Under the pieces are notes generated by a model. That model was not told where the DNA came from. It worked only from the letters and a program-made list of their open reading frames with translations, and made no database searches. This document shows positions 15,668-18,306 of a stretch of 18,306 nt of DNA, piece by piece. Every line of letters starts with the position of its first letter. Position 1 is the stretch's first letter. The position numbers and the translations under genes are program-made. Source of the DNA: Deltaproteobacteria bacterium. Lineage in GTDB: Bacteria; Desulfobacterota; Desulfobulbia; Desulfobulbales; Desulfocapsaceae. Location of the stretch: the NCBI GenBank assembly GCA_021779275.1, contig JAJYAX010000002.1:1-18306 (forward strand). The letters run 5' to 3'.

Positions 15668-16982
15668 CCCGGGCCTGTTGCTTTCTTTTTAGACCTTCCC
15701 ACCAATCAAGGCGTTTTTTTACCTCTTTTTCAAAACCGAAGGGTGAGGGCGTGTAATAGATTCTCTCCTCCATCGTGTCCGGAAAGTATCTCTGGTAGCT
15801 GTAACTGTTCTCAAAATCATGGGAATACTGATAATCCCTGCCGTAGCCCAGATCCTTCATCAGCCTCGTCGGGGCATTGCGGATATGCAGCGGCGCCTTG
15901 TGGTGGCTGGTCTGCAAGGCATCTTTCTTGGCGGCATTATAGGCCACATACAGTGCATTGCTCTTCGGGGCGGTGGCCAGATAGACGGTGAGCTGGGCCA
16001 GGGCATTGTTTGCCTCCGGCATCCCCAGAAAATGCACGGCCTCCTTGGCGGCCATGGCCTGAACCAAGGCGGCCGGGTCGGCTAGTCCGACGTCTTCGCT
16101 GGCGAAGCGTGCCAGCCGCCGGACCAGATACATCGGGTCCTCTCCCGCCTCCAGCATCCGGGCCAGCCAGTAGAGGGCCGCCTGCGGGTCGCTGCCGCGC
16201 AGGGATTTATGCAGGGCTGAGATCAGGTTGTAATGCTCCTCGCCGTTCTTGTCGTAAAAAAGCGAACGCTGGGAGATTGATTTCAGGACGAAATCGGCAT
16301 CAATGTCTTCACCGGCGGCGGCGGACCTGCAGACCATCTCCAGGAAATTGAGTCCCTTTCGCGCGTCTCCGCCGCTCCTTGCCGCCAGTTCCTGCATGGC
16401 CCTATCAGTAAAATGAAACGTCCCGGGCAGTATGGCCAAGGCGCGGCGCAGGATTTCAATGATTTTTTCTTCCTCAAGAGACTCAAGGACAAAGACATGA
16501 CAGCGGGAGAGTAAGGCCGGGATGATCTCGAACGACGGGTTTTCCGTGGTCGCCCCGAAAAGGATGATGGCTCCCGATTCGACATAGGGCAGGAAGGCAT
16601 CCTGTTGCGCCTTGTTGAAACGGTGGATCTCATCGACAAAGACGATGGTCTTCCGGCCCTCGGCCCGAAGCAGATAACTGGCCCGTTCCATCAGATCCTT
16701 TACCTCCTGGATCTTGGAGAGCACCGCGCTGAAGGAGCAGAAACCATGCCGGGTGTTTTTTTCGATAAGCCTGGCAATGGTGGTTTTCCCCGTGCCGGGA
16801 GGTCCCCAGAGAATGAAGGAGCTGTAGTCATCCCGATCTATCATATTGCGGAGCAGGGCGCCGTCCTGCAGAAGCGCCTCCTGTCCGAGAATATCGGCAA
16901 TGGTCTGAGGCCTGACTTTTTCCGCCAGCGGAATATTGGAAGGTCTCTGCAAGGCGTCGATTATGTTGTTTTGTTTTGGCAT
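15657..16982 (-). CDS. rarA: Replication-associated recombination protein A (AAA+ ATPase)
   Basis: A clamp-loader-like AAA+ ATPase (RarA/MgsA, WRNIP1 family) that acts at stalled replication forks. With ATG 16982 it has 441 residues, the usual length. It shows the N-terminal P-L-A-E-K-V-R-P block, Walker A G-P-P-G-T-G-K-T (60-67), Walker B I-V-F-V-D-E-I-H-R-F (113-122) and sensor 1 G-A-T-T-E-N-P-S-F. The characteristic R-G-S-D-P-Q-A-A-L-Y-W segment is followed by L-A-R-M-L-E-A-G-E-D-P and the C-terminal oligomerisation domain with H-H-K-A-P-L-H-I-R-N-A-P-T. A longer frame from a TTG at 17033 adds 17 residues but would leave almost no leader from the predicted promoter. ATG 16982 has only a weak GGGA upstream. 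The gene is convergent with the selenoprotein gene and divergent from the DUF2339 gene. Confidence 0.94.
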   Translation of the reverse strand: MPKQNNIIDALQRPSNIPLAEKVRPQTIADILGQEALLQDGALLRNMIDRDDYSSFILWGPPGTGKTTIARLIEKNTRHGFCSFSAVLSKIQEVKDLMERASYLLRAEGRKTIVFVDEIHRFNKAQQDAFLPYVESGAIILFGATTENPSFEIIPALLSRCHVFVLESLEEEKIIEILRRALAILPGTFHFTDRAMQELAARSGGDARKGLNFLEMVCRSAAAGEDIDADFVLKSISQRSLFYDKNGEEHYNLISALHKSLRGSDPQAALYWLARMLEAGEDPMYLVRRLARFASEDVGLADPAALVQAMAAKEAVHFLGMPEANNALAQLTVYLATAPKSNALYVAYNAAKKDALQTSHHKAPLHIRNAPTRLMKDLGYGRDYQYSHDFENSYSYQRYFPDTMEERIYYTPSPFGFEKEVKKRLDWWEGLKRKQQAREKK

Positions 16983-17287
16983 CTTTTCCCGGTATTGCAG
17001 ATTGTCAAGATGGATAATTTCCTTTGGAAACAATGAAATATATTTAGGATCAGTATACCAGAAAATTTCTCTGCTGTCATTTTTGTCCGTGGTGTAATTC
17101 CATCAAACATTGATGTATTCAATATAGATTATTTGATAAAATCTGGCCGATTGGTGTTGATCCACTGTGTCATATAGGTTAGGATTGGTCGGCGCGATTT
17201 TTAGAGGCGGATGGCATCCACCGAAGGGATACGTTGTTGGCAATTTATTGCTTCAAGGAAACGCTATCCTTCAATGAGAGGAACTCG
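16983..17287. promoter_or_regulatory. Divergent rarA / DUF2339 intergenic region
   Basis: These 305 bases contain no gene that I can support. The rarA promoter is at 17052-17080. For the plus strand, TTGATC (17157-17162) and TAGGAT (17180-17185), 17 bases apart, form a moderate promoter for the DUF2339 gene. An inverted repeat ATTGA-TGTAT-TCAAT lies at 17109-17123 in an AT-rich patch. The segment 17190-17270 shows nothing distinctive before the AGAGGA ribosome binding site at about 17275-17280. Confidence 0.4.
17052..17080 (-). promoter_or_regulatory. Predicted sigma70-type promoter of rarA
   Basis: On the minus strand, ATGACA (17080-17075) and TATACT (17057-17052) are separated by 17 bases, each matching 5/6 of consensus. 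Transcription would begin near 17045, about 63 bases before ATG 16982. The spacer contains AGAAA-T-TTTCT, a perfect 5-base inverted repeat that may be an operator. Confidence 0.55.
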
Positions 17288-18306
17288 ATGTATATACTTT
17301 TTGGCATTCTGGGTGGAATACTGGGTTTGACCACCAACAAAGGCTGGGGCGTTGTCCTCTGCATCGTAGTCGGAATTTTGATTGCCGAGGTGTTATCCCA
17401 AAGGAAACGCCTTGCGGCCCTTGAGAGAATTTCCCGGACACTTCCCTCGCAATCGTCAGCTGAGGTCGATTCCATGCCGGGGCCTGTTGAGCCTATGGCT
17501 GTGGAGGGAGCGGAAGCCCTGGCGGGGCCAAAACTTTCTTTGGATATGGATGAGATTTTGCAAACAACTCCACCGGAGGCTTTGCCGCGCCAAGGCTCTG
17601 GATCAGGCGAGGTCCGATCAGGTGGTTTTCTTGACAATCTGGGAGACGGCGCGGCCAAGGCCGTATCAATACTTGCCCGTTTTTTTACCGGCGGCAATCT
17701 TGTGCTGAAGATTGGTGTCATAATCATCTTTTTTGGCGTTGCCTTTCTTCTCAAGTACGCCGCCCAACGCAACCTGATACCCATCGAATTCCGATTGATG
17801 GGGGTTGCCTTGGGGGGGCTTGTCCTCCTGGGAGGCGGATGGTGGCTGCGGCGGAGAACTCTTGGCTACGGGTTGATCCTGCAGGGCGGGGGGATAGGCA
17901 TCCTCTATCTTGTCATCTATGCCGCGGCTAAACTGTATCATCTTCTGCCTGTCTCGTTTTCTCTTGCAGTCATGGTTGCCCTGGTGGTCTGCTCGAGTTT
18001 TCTGGCGGTTCTTCAGGAGTCGAAGTCACTTGCCGTAGCCGGAATTATCGGCGGTTTTCTTGCGCCTGTGTTGATGTCAACCGGCGGCGGCAGTCATGTC
18101 ATGCTCTTCACGTACTATGCCCTGCTCAATATGGGCATTCTGGGAATTGCCTGGTTCAAGAGTTGGCGGGAACTTAATCTGCTGGGTTTTTTCTTCACCT
18201 TTGCCATTGCCACGCTCTGGGGAGTGACGGCCTATCATCCCGCCTTTTTTGTCAGCACCGAGCCCTTTCTTGGTTTTTACTTTCTCCTCTATGTTGCCGT
18301 TTCCGT
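17288..18306 (+). CDS. DUF2339 family multi-pass membrane protein (3' end outside the window)
   Basis: The first about 339 residues of a large predicted inner-membrane protein of the DUF2339 family, whose function is unknown. ATG 17288 is preceded by AGAGGA at good spacing. An N-terminal hydrophobic segment with Gly-rich character (about 2-36) is followed by a basic stretch (Q-R-K-R) and a soluble linker rich in Pro, Glu and Gly (about 45-125). The family core then begins: F-x-G-G-N-L-V-L-K-I-G-V-I-I-I-F-F-G-V-A-F-L-L-K-Y-A (about 134-159). Repeated hydrophobic helices include L-Q-G-G-G-I-G-I-L-Y-L and G-G-F-L-A-P-V-L. No stop occurs before the window ends; relatives are commonly 800 residues or more, so most of the gene is missing. 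It is divergent from rarA. Confidence 0.88.
   Translation, partial: MYILFGILGGILGLTTNKGWGVVLCIVVGILIAEVLSQRKRLAALERISRTLPSQSSAEVDSMPGPVEPMAVEGAEALAGPKLSLDMDEILQTTPPEALPRQGSGSGEVRSGGFLDNLGDGAAKAVSILARFFTGGNLVLKIGVIIIFFGVAFLLKYAAQRNLIPIEFRLMGVALGGLVLLGGGWWLRRRTLGYGLILQGGGIGILYLVIYAAAKLYHLLPVSFSLAVMVALVVCSSFLAVLQESKSLAVAGIIGGFLAPVLMSTGGGSHVMLFTYYALLNMGILGIAWFKSWRELNLLGFFFTFAIATLWGVTAYHPAFFVSTEPFLGFYFLLYVAVS

Noticed and set aside
17110..17122. FNR-like site TTGAT-GTAT-TCAA
   Set aside because: It lacks one base of the 14-base FNR consensus palindrome. It is kept only as an unspecified inverted repeat.

Overview
The window is a densely packed bacterial chromosome segment with fairly high GC and short gaps. 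It has no rRNA or tRNA genes, CRISPR arrays or insertion sequences that I can see. Three features fit a Gram-negative anaerobe or facultative anaerobe, most likely a Desulfobacterota (delta-proteobacterial) lineage: a probable selenocysteine-containing FrnE/DsbA-like protein, a long-form isocitrate lyase, and eukaryote-type NADP isocitrate dehydrogenase. This assignment is inference from gene content, not a marker-based classification.

Layout. (1) 1-4330, + strand: the 3' end of an adenosine-deaminase-family gene, a P2A-type (Ca2+-ATPase-like) cation pump, and aroC (chorismate synthase). (2) 4333-5691, - strand: a methyl-accepting chemotaxis protein, tail to tail with aroC and with its own sigma70-like promoter. 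(3) 5935-6474, + strand: an unrecognised 179-residue protein. (4) 6498-11931, - strand: a tight three-gene unit transcribed icd -> malate synthase -> isocitrate lyase. It puts both enzymes of the glyoxylate shunt and the isocitrate dehydrogenase that competes with them behind one probable promoter, with a leader that can fold in two mutually exclusive ways. (5) 12119-14971, + strand: mutY (with an intact MutT-like Nudix box), an ogt-type O6-alkylguanine-DNA alkyltransferase, and an acyltransferase-3 membrane protein. (6) 15000-15629, + strand: a FrnE/DsbA-like thioredoxin-fold gene whose first active-site Cys codon is an in-frame TGA, followed at the right distance by a hairpin resembling a bacterial SECIS. 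(7) 15657-16982, - strand: rarA/mgsA. (8) 17288 to the end, + strand: the start of a DUF2339 multi-pass membrane protein.

The most notable item is the TGA-containing gene at 15000-15629. Read conventionally it looks like a truncated 176-residue protein starting at GTG 15099, or a pseudogene. Read with TGA as selenocysteine it is a complete 209-residue oxidoreductase with a U-P-W-C active site. Second are the mutY-mutT-like fusion architecture and the icd/aceB/aceA unit with its foldable leader. The neighbouring mutY, ogt and rarA genes give the 12-17 kb stretch a genome-maintenance theme, but they lie in separate transcription units.
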